Source: Sphaerospermopsis kisseleviana NIES-73 (lineage in GTDB: Bacteria; Cyanobacteriota; Cyanobacteriia; Cyanobacteriales; Nostocaceae). From it: 64,000 nt of DNA. The position numbers and the translations under genes are program-made. The notes beneath the pieces are model-generated. The model was not told the DNA's origin and searched no databases. It saw only the letters and a program-made list of their open reading frames with translations. Where the stretch lies: positions 33,004 to 97,003 of the forward strand of contig NZ_AP018314.1 in assembly GCF_002368075.1 (NCBI RefSeq). The letters are read 5' to 3'. Positions 17,561 through 27,095 of this stretch are shown here, piece by piece (positions within the stretch are counted from its first letter, which is position 1; each line of letters opens with the position of its first letter).

Positions 17561-19222
17561 CTAAAATAGTGATTGTTGTATATGCTGTTGTTGTGGTTTC
17601 TGTGGTGATGGTTTTTCAATTTCTGGGGGTGCTTTAGGCAGATTTTTGATATCAAGACTGTAATCATCATGTCCCCATTCACAACGGGAAAGTATATGTT
17701 TAGGAATTTTTTTGATTGTCAGATTTGGGAATATATCAACTTTGCCACGAAAGGCACTACATAATATAAGTAGGGTGCGTTCTTGTCCTACTTCATCAGA
17801 GAGTTTAGATAATTGTTCATGGCTGAGATTTTGGGTAGTGACATAAATAAAATCTCGTTCTGTAGAATAACCATGTTGCCAATAAAATGTATCTGATGGT
17901 GCATAAGTGAAGCCTTCAAGTTTGCAGAGTGCTTCGGCTAACATGGCGGGGTTATATTCTTTATTAATAACCCAGTTACCCCATTTATCTTTTTCTAATA
18001 ATGATGGTGCAAGGCGATAGTAACGAAAACCGCCGCCACCTTTCCAGTTAACAGTTTCGGTAATACCTCCTTTGTCTTCTCCATCAATCACTTTTTTGAG
18101 TCGGGGAATGATATGGGTATGACAATGTTCTCCTAGTTCAATCATGATCCAGCGTCTTCCCATTTTGTGCGCTACCGCGCCTGTTGTTCCTGAACCTGCA
18201 AAGGAATCTAATACTAAATCACCTGGATTTGTTGCAATTTCTAAAACTCGCTGTATTAATCCTTCTGGTTTAGGAGTAATAAAGTCATCTGCAAGAGAAG
18301 AACTACCTAATACAGCGCGAATTTCTTTTCTAGCAGCATCAGTATGACTTGCGTATTCGTGCAACCAAAGTGTTTGCGGTACAGTTCCCTGATTTTTTAG
18401 CAAATGTTTATATCTTTTGTAAGCTGGTGTACTTGATAAACCATCTTTTCCCCAATAAACAAGGTTATCTCTAACATTTTGTTCATGTGTTTCTTTTGAA
18501 TAACGCCAAACGGAAGTTTTCTTAGGATAGATTTCTTCCCCAGTATTTGGTTGAATTATTGGGTAATAAAGATTTGGTCTTTCTTCAGAGCTTTTATTGC
18601 ACGTATAATTATCAATACGAAAAACTCCTTTTTCATCTGTATATCGGTATTGGCGATCTTTTTCTTCTGTTCTTTTTAAAAGATTGCGTTGCCAAGACTC
18701 GCTCTTTCTATAAACCAGTATATGATCGTGCATTGGTGCAATAGTCTTGTGATCATTAGCAACTGCATATTTCTTTTGCCAAACAACATTCGCAACAAAA
18801 TTTGCACGTCCAAAAATTTCATCACACATTACTTTTAAATAATGTGCTTCATTGTCATCAATGGTAATCCACAAAGAACCATCTTCTGATAACAAATTAC
18901 GAATAATTTCTAACCTATCTCTCATTAAAGAAAGCCAGATAGAATGCTCAACCCCATCATCATAATGTTCAAAAGCTGAACCTGTATTATAGGGAGGATC
19001 AATAAAAACACATTTAACTTTTCCTGTAAATTCCTGTTCTAAAGCTTTGAGAGCTAACAAGTTATCCCCAAAAATTAAGCGATTATCAAAAATATCATTT
19101 TCGCTGACTCGATGAGCAGCATGATAAGATTTTTCAGCATCTTCTAATAAAATTCGCGGTTCTAATTTGGGGCGAATTTCTTTACCTATCCATGTTAATT
19201 CTAGTCTCTGTTTTTTAGTCAT
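17561..19222 (-). CDS. mod: Type III DNA methyltransferase, Mod subunit
   Basis: 553 residues. Motif IV is VFIDPPYNTGSAFEHYDDG (near residue 72-90), motif I at the C-terminal side is DSFAGSGTTGAVAHKMGRR, the beta-class order DPPY...FxGxGT. Mod recognises an asymmetric site through its middle target-recognition region and methylates adenine on one strand; it also guides Res. The ATG has no strong ribosome site; a 208-bp spacer with a palindromic repeat separates it from the AIPR gene, so it may have its own promoter. The C-terminus ends in a Pro/Gln-rich tail (KPQQQHIQQSLF). Confidence 0.93.
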   Translation of the reverse strand: MTKKQRLELTWIGKEIRPKLEPRILLEDAEKSYHAAHRVSENDIFDNRLIFGDNLLALKALEQEFTGKVKCVFIDPPYNTGSAFEHYDDGVEHSIWLSLMRDRLEIIRNLLSEDGSLWITIDDNEAHYLKVMCDEIFGRANFVANVVWQKKYAVANDHKTIAPMHDHILVYRKSESWQRNLLKRTEEKDRQYRYTDEKGVFRIDNYTCNKSSEERPNLYYPIIQPNTGEEIYPKKTSVWRYSKETHEQNVRDNLVYWGKDGLSSTPAYKRYKHLLKNQGTVPQTLWLHEYASHTDAARKEIRAVLGSSSLADDFITPKPEGLIQRVLEIATNPGDLVLDSFAGSGTTGAVAHKMGRRWIMIELGEHCHTHIIPRLKKVIDGEDKGGITETVNWKGGGGFRYYRLAPSLLEKDKWGNWVINKEYNPAMLAEALCKLEGFTYAPSDTFYWQHGYSTERDFIYVTTQNLSHEQLSKLSDEVGQERTLLILCSAFRGKVDIFPNLTIKKIPKHILSRCEWGHDDYSLDIKNLPKAPPEIEKPSPQKPQQQHIQQSLF

Positions 19223-19361
19223 AATTAGGGTTTGCTTTTATGGCAAATTAAATTTTAAAATTTGATTTTATATTTTAAAATTATAACCCATTGGTTAATT
19301 TTTGTCATTAATTTGCTCACAATTAAATCAAAATTTATATAGTTAAATTTGAGTAAACTTT

Positions 19362-19445
19362 TGTAGGTTGGGTTGAACGAAGTGAAACCCAACATTAGGA
19401 GGAGATTGTCCGGTGTTGTGTTGGGTTTTCTCAACCCAACCTACA
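19362..19445. repeat. Palindromic interspersed repeat (TGTAGGTTGGGTTGA)
   Basis: The outer arms TGTAGGTTGGGTTGA and TCAACCCAACCTACA are perfect 15-bp inverted repeats, with an inner pair of AACCCAACA-like arms. A related, shorter form occurs at about 39393-39422. The right arm supplies the last codons (CRLG) and stop of the AIPR gene. Could fold as a bidirectional terminator between AIPR and mod. Confidence 0.8.
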
Positions 19446-21101
19446 GTCTAATTCTTGCATTACTTTACTCGTTAATTGTTGAACATCGGTTAAACTCCTA
19501 AAAATAGCAAGATAGCCTTTTTCATCACTAGCAAACTGAGATTCAGCGAGAGTATAAATTAACTCTGCAAGTTCTATACCAACATTGGAAAGCTCAGTCA
19601 TATCATCTTGAGATAAATTAAGCTCTGGTTTATTGATTAAAGGTTTATAACGTCTTGATAAAATATTCAATATAAATAATCTACCATGTTGATAGAAATT
19701 TTTACGTCGAGTTTCTGTTTCTGCTTTGCGAGAATCTTCAAAAATCTGATCAAGATATTCAAATATACGCACATAACGACAAAGTGTAATTCCTGAAAGT
19801 TCATTACTAAAAAGTGTAGAATAATGATCCTTATACAAAAGATTTAAATTTTTCTTAGCTGCAACAATTATTTCAGCATTACCACTAAAACAAGCAAGAG
19901 CAATTGCAGCTTGTTCAATGGTGATAGCATCTTGATTATCTGCTGATGGACGATATTGATAAACAATATTTGATACCATACATTCTTGCCGCAACCGTTC
20001 TTGATTTGGATCTAATGCTGCAAAATAAATATCACGGACTGTATTTTGTGTATTTCTCGCTTTGGTAATTTCTATACCTATTGTATCTGATTGTGTGCCT
20101 ACTTCAATGATAGTAACTAATAATTTTGCATTGGGAGATATTGCACCATTGGCATTAAATACAGATGCGATAGATCCCACTGTTTGCGCTCCATTGACTA
20201 CAGAAAAACCCTCTAAAGTAAATTTAGTTGATTCCTGTTTATGTCCAGGTGGTAAAATAACTTTTGTACAAGTAATAGTTAATCCATTATTTAGATAAAA
20301 AAGTTCTGATGGTTGTTCTTTGACAGTTTCAGCAATCGCTAAGTTAACATCTTGTGTACCCAGGTAATAACGAATATTTTTCTCAAATAATAATTTATGA
20401 TGCTGGTTGTATAAATCTGCCAGTTCAGCAGCATTGACTAATCCATAAAAGGCTTTTCTTGGCTGTTCTAAACAATGCCAGTTTTCTAAGGTCAATTTAA
20501 CTTCAATAGGTGCATTTTCTTGTTTTGTTGTCAACCATCCATAAATCTTTTCTATATTCAAATCTTGCCATTGAAAACGCGCATCAAATTTATTGAGTTC
20601 ATCTTGCAGTTGATTGAGATCATTAACTACATGAGTTCCCAAACTACTATCTAAATATATATTACAACCAACTATTTTCACTCCATTTCTGTCTAAGGCA
20701 TCTTCAACATCATGCTGTAAGCGTGAAAAACTGGAATTAAATTTTTGAAACCGTTTATGGACAAGATCCCTAATTCCATCACAAAATTTTTTATTATCTC
20801 CCATGTTGGGAGCATTTCCCGCCTTAGCTTGTATTAACCAAAGTCGGTTATTAGTTCGATCAAAATAAACCGCATCAATACCATTATCATTTTCGCCATT
20901 GATAATTGAGTTAGCAGCTTGAGGAGGAGTAATATTAGCAAGATTGGTTATAGCAAATGCAGCTAAAGAACGACTCAAACGATTTTCTTCATGTTGTTTT
21001 GCTGTCCAATTTCTATTAATTTGAGGAATAATAGGAAAATAATCCTGCTTTAGCACTTCAATAATTTGAGTTTTTTGGGCTTTACTATTCGGCTTAGACA
21101 T
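19431..21101 (-). CDS. AIPR (abortive infection phage resistance) protein
   Basis: 556 residues. The N-terminal third contains GENDNGIDAVYFD and LWLIQAKAG (about residues 68-95), resembling the D...QxK site of a PD-(D/E)XK nuclease. The middle has FYLNNGLTITCTKV, FSVVNGAQTVGSIASVF and ITKARNTQNTVRDIYFAALD, which are the hallmarks of the AIPR family (PF10592). Members cause abortive infection, often beside restriction-modification genes. It is the first gene of a minus-strand set AIPR-mod-res. The C-terminal CRLG is coded by an interspersed repeat, so the original end may differ slightly. Confidence 0.85.
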   Translation of the reverse strand: MSKPNSKAQKTQIIEVLKQDYFPIIPQINRNWTAKQHEENRLSRSLAAFAITNLANITPPQAANSIINGENDNGIDAVYFDRTNNRLWLIQAKAGNAPNMGDNKKFCDGIRDLVHKRFQKFNSSFSRLQHDVEDALDRNGVKIVGCNIYLDSSLGTHVVNDLNQLQDELNKFDARFQWQDLNIEKIYGWLTTKQENAPIEVKLTLENWHCLEQPRKAFYGLVNAAELADLYNQHHKLLFEKNIRYYLGTQDVNLAIAETVKEQPSELFYLNNGLTITCTKVILPPGHKQESTKFTLEGFSVVNGAQTVGSIASVFNANGAISPNAKLLVTIIEVGTQSDTIGIEITKARNTQNTVRDIYFAALDPNQERLRQECMVSNIVYQYRPSADNQDAITIEQAAIALACFSGNAEIIVAAKKNLNLLYKDHYSTLFSNELSGITLCRYVRIFEYLDQIFEDSRKAETETRRKNFYQHGRLFILNILSRRYKPLINKPELNLSQDDMTELSNVGIELAELIYTLAESQFASDEKGYLAIFRSLTDVQQLTSKVMQELDCRLG

Positions 21102-21141
21102 TTTTCGACATTGAGCGATCGCTAGTAGGGGAGTTTTTAAT

Positions 21142-21277
21142 ACATCATCCCAGAATAGGGTACAGATGGTATACCTACCTTCAAAACAACCACAACCAAA
21201 TCGGCAAAGACATCATCCCAGAATAGGGTACAGATGGTATACCTACCTTCAAAACAACCACAACCAAATCGGCAAAG
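21142..21277. repeat. Perfect tandem duplication of 68 bp
   Basis: 21142-21209 and 21210-21277 are the same 68 bases by eye, beginning ACATCATCCCAGAATAGGGT and ending AAATCGGCAAAG. The second copy overlaps the last codons of the AEC transporter gene; the first copy preserves those codons out of context. A recent duplication. Confidence 0.9.
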
Positions 21278-22166
21278 TAACCAACAATACCATAACCCCC
21301 ACTGCTAAAGTAGTCACAGCCAAATCACGATCTAAATCAAAGGTTTCCGCTAATACCACAGTAGCAAAAGCCGGAGGCATGGCCATTTGCAAAACTACTA
21401 CCTGTGCTGCTTCTCCAGTCACACCAAAAAACCGTAAACTACTACCTAAAACCAAAGGCACTAATAACATTTTGATAAAAATACTAATTGCTGCTGGTTT
21501 GAGTTTGTACAAAGAACCCAGATGCGCCAATCTCATACCAATTAAAATCAAGGATAATGCTAAAGCAACCCAAGCTAATGTATTCAAGCTAAATTCTATC
21601 AGTGGCGGAATACTAACTTGGCGAAATAATAACCCAAAACCAAAACTCCACAGGGCAGGATTGATTAATATGGCTTTAGCCATTTGTTGATGATTTTGGG
21701 CGGTGTTGCTAAAACGGGCTGCTAGTAATACACCTAAACCATAAGCACCGAATAAAGTCCCTAATAAATCGTAAAATAAAGCCCAGGCGAAGTATTCTTT
21801 GCCGACCATTGCTAAAGTGATAGGAAAGCCCAGATAACCAGTGTTACCTACCATTGAAGCTAAAATTAAACTACCTTGGGTTGAGGGTTGGGGGTGAGAA
21901 TTTGTCAAATAGGCTTGACCTTTGATCACCAACCACGCTAAAAATGCTCCTAGTAAAATAGCTAAATAGGCGATCGCCGGAGCAATCCAAATCTGTCCTG
22001 ATAGATCGGTTTGTCTTAAAAAAGCAACAATGCTGATCGGTACTCCTACCCAAAACAAAAATTGACCCAAATGAGTAGGAAATATGGCAGGTAATTTGCG
22101 TCCCAGGATAACTCCTACCAGGACTAATCCTCCCAATTTGACGTATAGTTCTAAAAGATTTATCAA
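21249..22166 (-). CDS. AEC-family (auxin efflux carrier-like) transporter
   Basis: 305 residues with about ten hydrophobic segments in two halves: LYVKLGGLVLVGVILGRKLP at the start, SMVGNTGYLGFPITLAMVGKEYF in the middle, and ALSLILIGMRLAHLG and QMAMPPAFATVVLAETFDLD in the second half, as in bacterial AEC permeases (e.g. for organic acids or auxin-like compounds). Transport substrate unknown. The gene's stop codon is inside a 68-bp tandem duplication, so its 3' end has just been rearranged, though the end of the protein (LVTLPIWLWLF) looks natural. Confidence 0.87.
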   Translation of the reverse strand: MINLLELYVKLGGLVLVGVILGRKLPAIFPTHLGQFLFWVGVPISIVAFLRQTDLSGQIWIAPAIAYLAILLGAFLAWLVIKGQAYLTNSHPQPSTQGSLILASMVGNTGYLGFPITLAMVGKEYFAWALFYDLLGTLFGAYGLGVLLAARFSNTAQNHQQMAKAILINPALWSFGFGLLFRQVSIPPLIEFSLNTLAWVALALSLILIGMRLAHLGSLYKLKPAAISIFIKMLLVPLVLGSSLRFFGVTGEAAQVVVLQMAMPPAFATVVLAETFDLDRDLAVTTLAVGVMVLLVTLPIWLWLF

Positions 22167-22397
22167 GATTTTGCTGAAAAACAGATATGTAAAATAATAC
22201 CTATTACGTTGATTTTTTTAGTGAGACTTTGTGATTAAATGTCAGCATTCAGCTAACAGTAGTCAGCAGTCAGCTTTTTCCAGGGTACTTCCAAACTCAC
22301 ATTTGATAATCTACTGATTGATCAAACATTCCCATCTGTACTTCCTGACTCATGACTCCTGAATTGTTACGTTTAAATGTTATACCTTATTTACCAA

Positions 22398-22463
22398 TCT
22401 AAAATATAAAATATAAAATCTAAAATCTAAAATCCAAAATCTAAAATCTAAAATCCAAAATCT
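22398..22463. repeat. STRR array, unit TAAAATC/CAAAATC
   Basis: About nine heptamer units with small variations. The rest of the 320-bp gap 22167-22486 holds further degenerate STRR pieces (CAGTCAGCAG, TGACTCCTGA) and the leader of the VanY-like gene. Confidence 0.85.
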
Positions 22464-22486
22464 TATTATTAAACAGGAGTGGACTC

Positions 22487-23281
22487 TTGAAAAACGCTGG
22501 ATTTGCAGGAAAACCCCAAAACTCATCACCATCACCAGGTGATGATATTCCAGCAGCTTTGCGCGATACTCCTGATAGTGAATCTCAGATGCGCGTACAA
22601 CCGCTGGTTTTAATGATTGGGGGAATAGTCGGATTTATGGTGATGGCTGTAGGTAGTGGTTTTTTATTTTTTATTACAGCACCTAAAAATAATGCTGATT
22701 CTCAATCAACACCTGTTGTTTCTACACCTACACCAATCAAAACTCCAGCAGTTAACAATGATGTAGTGTTGGGACATTTGGCTTATCCTGAAGCACCAGA
22801 GTCAGAATTGTTACCAATTACAGCCGATGGACGGATTAGATTGCGACAAGCAGCCGCCCAAAGATTTCAAGCTATGGCACAAGCAGCACGTAGCGCAGGT
22901 GTAATTTTAGTACCTATTTCTGGTTTTCGTTCCGTGAAAGAACAGGAACAATTATTTTTTACTATTGGCGCTCAACGAAATCAAACTCCTGCGGAAAGAG
23001 CAGCATTGAGCGCCCCTCCTGGTCATAGTGAACATCATACAGGCTATGCAGTAGATATAGGAGATGGAGCAGTACCAGCAACAAATTTACAAACTAATTT
23101 TGAGAATACCAAAGCTTATCAATGGCTACAAGCTAACGCTGCTCGTTTTGGTTTTGAATTGTCCTTTCCTCAAGGTAACTCTCAAGGTGTGAGTTACGAA
23201 CCTTGGCACTGGCGTTTTGTAGGCGATCGCCATAGTTTAGAAACTTTCTACAAAGCCAGAAATGTCAAACCAGTACAGTAG
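22487..23281 (+). CDS. VanY-like D,D-carboxypeptidase (M15B), membrane-anchored
   Basis: 264 residues. One transmembrane helix near residues 38-63 (LVLMIGGIVGFMVMAVGSGF) anchors it with the catalytic part outside. The catalytic region has PISGFRSVKEQEQLF, HSEHHTGYAVDIGDG (zinc ligands His and Asp) and SYEPWHWRFVGD (catalytic Glu, zinc His), the full M15 set. It should trim the terminal D-Ala of peptidoglycan stems. The start is a TTG at 22487 with AGGAG 8 bases before it; no better start exists downstream before the membrane helix. Confidence 0.9.
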   Translation: MKNAGFAGKPQNSSPSPGDDIPAALRDTPDSESQMRVQPLVLMIGGIVGFMVMAVGSGFLFFITAPKNNADSQSTPVVSTPTPIKTPAVNNDVVLGHLAYPEAPESELLPITADGRIRLRQAAAQRFQAMAQAARSAGVILVPISGFRSVKEQEQLFFTIGAQRNQTPAERAALSAPPGHSEHHTGYAVDIGDGAVPATNLQTNFENTKAYQWLQANAARFGFELSFPQGNSQGVSYEPWHWRFVGDRHSLETFYKARNVKPVQ

Positions 23282-23304
23282 GCAGAAGGCAGAATATGTA
23301 TCAA

Positions 23305-23496
<192 letters not shown>

Positions 23497-23526
23497 GATG
23501 TGATGGTTATTGCTAGGTTTTTATTT

Positions 23527-23961
23527 ATGAATAATCCACTTTATGAACAGGATTTTGTTCTCTGGACAGAACAACAAGCAAAAACTATTGAAAATAAAGC
23601 CTTAGATGCCATTGACTGGGTGCATATTCAAGAGGAGATATCGGCCTTGGGGCGTAGTGAAAAACAAGCATTACAAAATCGCTTAGAAGTTTTACTAGAA
23701 CATTTATTAAAACGGTGTTATGTAAACAGTATTTATGATAATCGTGGTTGGGAATTAACCATTAAGGAACAGAGAAAGCAAATTCGACGTTTAGTAAAAG
23801 TCTCACCCAGTTTAAAAAACTATTTTACAGAAATTTTCCCAGAAACATGGGAAGATGCTTTATCAGATGTTCAAGATATCTATCCCAGTATTGTTTTTCC
23901 TGAAAACTGTCCTTTTCCCGAAGATATAGATAGTTTATTAACTCATTCTTTTTGGGAATAA
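23527..23961 (+). CDS. DUF29 domain protein
   Basis: 144 residues from ATG at 23527: [50 protein letters not shown], matching the DUF29 family, which is very common in cyanobacteria and often dispersed among mobile DNA. Function unknown. An upstream ATG at 23500 would add nine residues coded by the edge of an STRR array and is less likely. The gene is boxed in by STRR arrays on both sides. Confidence 0.85.
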   Translation: MNNPLYEQDFVLWTEQQAKTIENKALDAIDWVHIQEEISALGRSEKQALQNRLEVLLEHLLKRCYVNSIYDNRGWELTIKEQRKQIRRLVKVSPSLKNYFTEIFPETWEDALSDVQDIYPSIVFPENCPFPEDIDSLLTHSFWE

Positions 23962-23967
23962 CTAAAA

Positions 23968-24064
23968 AATTCCCAATTCCCAATTCCCAATTCCCAATTC
24001 CCAATTCCCAATTCCCAATTCCCAATTCCCAATTCCCAATTCCCAATTCCCAATTCCCAATTCC
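23968..24064. repeat. STRR array, unit AATTCCC, about 14 copies
   Basis: Uninterrupted heptamer array over 97 bp, lying between the DUF29 stop and the SLH gene start; it must carry or abut the SLH gene's leader. Confidence 0.95.
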
Positions 24065-24067
24065 CTC

Positions 24068-24820
24068 ATGTTCACAGATATAGAAAACCACTGGGCAAAA
24101 GCATCTATTGTCACTGCGGCGGCCAAAAATATTCTCAAAGGTTATCCAGATGGAACATTTCGCCCCGATGCACCTGTTACCCGTGCGGAATTTGCAGCCA
24201 TTGTGTATACAGGTTTACCCAAAAATTCCTCTTCTCGCCCAGCAATTCAATTTACAGATGTACCTGCTAATCATTGGGCAGTAAATGCGATCGCCTCAGC
24301 ATATCAAACAGGTTATCTCTCAGGATATCCCAATCGTACCTTTAAACCTAATCAAGCAATTCCCCGTGTACAAGCATTAACAGCTTTAGTTTCTGGGTTA
24401 GGTTATCAAGTCACAGGAGATGCGATCGCCACCTTAAAAAAATATTACAATGATTTTGGGCAAATTCCCAGTTATGCCATGAATGCGATCGCTGCTGCCA
24501 CACAAAAACGCATCGTTGTTAACTACCCAGACATCCAACGTTTACAACCCAACATCAACGCCACCAGAAGCGAAATAGCAGCCTTTATTTGTCAAGTCTT
24601 AGAAATTTCTACTGTACCTTACAAATATATTCCCGGTTTAGAATTATTTGTGATTCCACCACAATTTGATAATGCTGATCCTTTTGTGGCAGAATTGGTA
24701 AGAGTACAGAAAGATAATCAATGGGGTTATATTGACAAAAGCGGAAAATTTATCATTCCTCCAACCTTAAAAGAAGCAAACACTTTTTCCGAAGGATTAG
24801 CATTATTTAGGAATCAGTAA
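24068..24820 (+). CDS. Three SLH domains plus one WG repeat
   Basis: 250 residues. Three S-layer homology domains cover about residues 1-180 ([79 protein letters not shown]; then a degenerate third). A single WG repeat follows ([20 protein letters not shown]) and [15 protein letters not shown]. There is no signal peptide, so it may be cytoplasmic or the start may be lost: the ATG is only 4 bp after an STRR array. The next gene carries seven WG repeats after a GHL10 domain, so these two may derive from one longer protein. WG repeats are of unclear function. Confidence 0.82.
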   Translation: MFTDIENHWAKASIVTAAAKNILKGYPDGTFRPDAPVTRAEFAAIVYTGLPKNSSSRPAIQFTDVPANHWAVNAIASAYQTGYLSGYPNRTFKPNQAIPRVQALTALVSGLGYQVTGDAIATLKKYYNDFGQIPSYAMNAIAAATQKRIVVNYPDIQRLQPNINATRSEIAAFICQVLEISTVPYKYIPGLELFVIPPQFDNADPFVAELVRVQKDNQWGYIDKSGKFIIPPTLKEANTFSEGLALFRNQ

Positions 24821-24905
24821 TTAGCTTTCAGCTTTCAGCTTTCATGTTGAAAATTATTGTTAGATGTTGAACATTTAACTTGCATACTATCTCAAATTAA
24901 AACTC

Positions 24906-24946
24906 TTGTGGGGTGGGCATCCTGCCCGCCCTGTTTATGCAAATTA
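24906..24946. repeat. Palindromic repeat GTGGGGTGGGCATCCTGCCC, copy 1
   Basis: A G/C-rich palindrome (GGTGGGCA/TGCCCGCC) followed by CTGTTTATGCAAATTAA. Close copies occur at 61535-61575 and, with different stem bases, at 59462-59488. Confidence 0.8.
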
Positions 24947-25044
24947 AAGGTTTATCAACTTAGTAAATATATCTTGGAAAATCCAAAATCTCAAATTTTC
25001 CTCTCCTAACTCCTGACTCCTTATTTACAACCTAAAATTGAACT

Positions 25045-26973
25045 ATGGAAATTCGCGGTATTTGGATCACGGTTACAGACAGTAATGTGTTAGACAAAAG
25101 AGAAAATATCCAAAAAGCAATGGAATTTCTCGCCAAAACAGGATTTAACGTTGTTTTTCCTGTTGTTTGGAATAACGGTTTAACCATCTATCGTAGTCAA
25201 GTAATGAAAAAACTAATAAACATAGAAATCAACCCTCGCTTTGACGGTGAAGATAAAAACCGTGAAGATAAAAAGCGAGATCCTTTACAAGAAATAATTG
25301 AAGAAGCCAAAAAAGTTGACATCGCGGTTATTCCTTGGTTTGAATACGGTTTTATGAGTTCTCATGTAGCCAAGAGATCCAAATTTAACATTATTGCAAA
25401 CGAAAAAGATTGGGTTGCTCGTGATATATTTAACAACGAGCTAATTAAAAATGAATTTTGCTGGTTAAATTCCCTAGATATTCAAGTTCAAGAATTTATA
25501 TTAAGTTTATTTTTAGAAGTTATCAAAAAATATGATATTGCTGGGATTCAAGGAGATGATCACTTTATTGCTTTACCCAGTGAAGGAGGTTATGATGCTA
25601 AAACTCTTGCACGTTATCAGCAAGAATTTCAGGGTCAGGGTCAACCCCCAAATACCTCTAAAGATCCTGATTGGTTAAAATGGAGAGCAGATATTTTATC
25701 ACATTTTTTCAATCGTTTTCACAGAGAAATAATTAAAGTCAATCCCGATTTAATCATTTCCATGTCTCCTAGTGTTTTTCGTTGGGGTTATGAAAACTAT
25801 TTGCAAGATTCACTCACCTGGGTTAACTGGCGATTAGTAGATTTAATACATCCCCAAGTTTATAGAGAAGATATTAAAGCTTATCAATCGGAAATTACCC
25901 GAATTTCTCAATCACAATTTACCCAAGAACAACTATCACAACTAATTCCAGGTATTACTATTTATAGAAAAAAACCATATTATATGATTAAACCAGAAGA
26001 ATTAATTACCGCCATAGAAACTAACCGAAAACTCGGTATTCAAGGGGAAATTTTATTTTTCTACGAAGGTTTAACGCAAAATGATGAGCTTTTAGCCAAA
26101 ACACTGCAATCTACTGTTTATTCTCAAGCACCAGGAAAATTTGATATCAAAGAAATTAAAAATAAAAATAGCGTTTTTACCCAACAAAGACTAAATCCCT
26201 ATAACTACGTCAATCTATCTACTAATAAAGAAATTGAACCAGATCCCCAGTTTTCATTAAATTTATTTGATAGAATTGAGGCTTTTTCTCAAGGTATAGC
26301 CGCAGTTAGAATTGGTGAAAAATGGGGTTATATTGATAAACAAGGTAAGCTAATAGGGCGCATTGAATATGATAGTGCTGCACCATTTTCCGAAGGATCA
26401 GCAGTAGTGAAACTTAAAGATAAATACGGTTTTATTGATATGAATGGCAACCGTATTACAGATATCAAATTTGATGATGCAGTATCTTTTGCTGAAAACA
26501 TGGCAGCCGTAAAAATAGGTAATGGTTGGGGATATGTAGCCAAAACAATTGATGGAAAAGGACAATTTACAATTCCTACAAAATTTGTAGAAGCCAAATC
26601 ATTTTCTCACAATCTAGCAGCAGTCAAAATACCAGAAACGAATAAATGGGGATATATTGATAATAGTAATAGAACTATCATTCCCTTTAATTTCGATGAT
26701 GCCGATAGTTTTGCAAATGGTGTAGCCGCAGTGAAAGTTGGTAATCAATGGGGATATATTAATCAAACTGGTTACTTTGTGATCCAGCCACAATTTGAAG
26801 AAGTGGGTATTTTTGCAGAAGAATTAGCACCTGCAAAAATTAACGGCAAATGGGGATATATTAATAAATTGGCTGAGTTTAAAATTTACCCAGAATTTGA
26901 TTTTGCAAAACCTTTTTCTCAGGGTTTAGCATTAGTGAATGTGGGTGGTAAATGGGGATATATTAGTAGGTGA
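25045..26973 (+). CDS. GHL10 (family-10-like glycosyl hydrolase) with WG repeats
   Basis: 642 residues. The N-terminal 370 residues fit the GHL10/DUF187 glycosyl-hydrolase-like family: EIRGIWITVTDSNVL, FNVVFPVVWNNGLTIYRS, VIPWFEYGF, IAGIQGDDHFIAL and LVDLIHPQVYRED. Residues about 410-642 are seven WG repeats (e.g. IGEKWGYIDKQGKLI, VGNQWGYINQTGYFVI, INGKWGYINK). There is no signal peptide. Similar enzymes act on cell-wall or extracellular glycans; the substrate is unknown. It lies 224 bp after the SLH/WG gene with which it may once have been fused. Confidence 0.85.
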   Translation: MEIRGIWITVTDSNVLDKRENIQKAMEFLAKTGFNVVFPVVWNNGLTIYRSQVMKKLINIEINPRFDGEDKNREDKKRDPLQEIIEEAKKVDIAVIPWFEYGFMSSHVAKRSKFNIIANEKDWVARDIFNNELIKNEFCWLNSLDIQVQEFILSLFLEVIKKYDIAGIQGDDHFIALPSEGGYDAKTLARYQQEFQGQGQPPNTSKDPDWLKWRADILSHFFNRFHREIIKVNPDLIISMSPSVFRWGYENYLQDSLTWVNWRLVDLIHPQVYREDIKAYQSEITRISQSQFTQEQLSQLIPGITIYRKKPYYMIKPEELITAIETNRKLGIQGEILFFYEGLTQNDELLAKTLQSTVYSQAPGKFDIKEIKNKNSVFTQQRLNPYNYVNLSTNKEIEPDPQFSLNLFDRIEAFSQGIAAVRIGEKWGYIDKQGKLIGRIEYDSAAPFSEGSAVVKLKDKYGFIDMNGNRITDIKFDDAVSFAENMAAVKIGNGWGYVAKTIDGKGQFTIPTKFVEAKSFSHNLAAVKIPETNKWGYIDNSNRTIIPFNFDDADSFANGVAAVKVGNQWGYINQTGYFVIQPQFEEVGIFAEELAPAKINGKWGYINKLAEFKIYPEFDFAKPFSQGLALVNVGGKWGYISR

Positions 26974-27095
26974 CTGGGGACTGGTGACTGGGGACTGGTG
27001 ACTGGGTAATCAATTTTATGTTTTCTAATCAACTATTCCCAATTACCAATTCCCAATTCCCAATTACCAATTCCCAATTACCAATTCCCAATTAT
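26972..27095. repeat. STRR arrays GGGGACTGGTGACT and CCAATTA/CCAATTC
   Basis: Two heptamer arrays fill the convergent space between the GHL10 and PBP2 genes; the last units run into the PBP2 stop region. Confidence 0.9.

Noticed and set aside
21166..21690. 174-residue plus-strand protein
   Set aside because: It begins in the 68-bp duplication and runs antisense to the AEC transporter gene.
23825..24091. 88-residue minus-strand protein with GNWELGI repeats
   Set aside because: The repeat is a translation of the AATTCCC STRR array.
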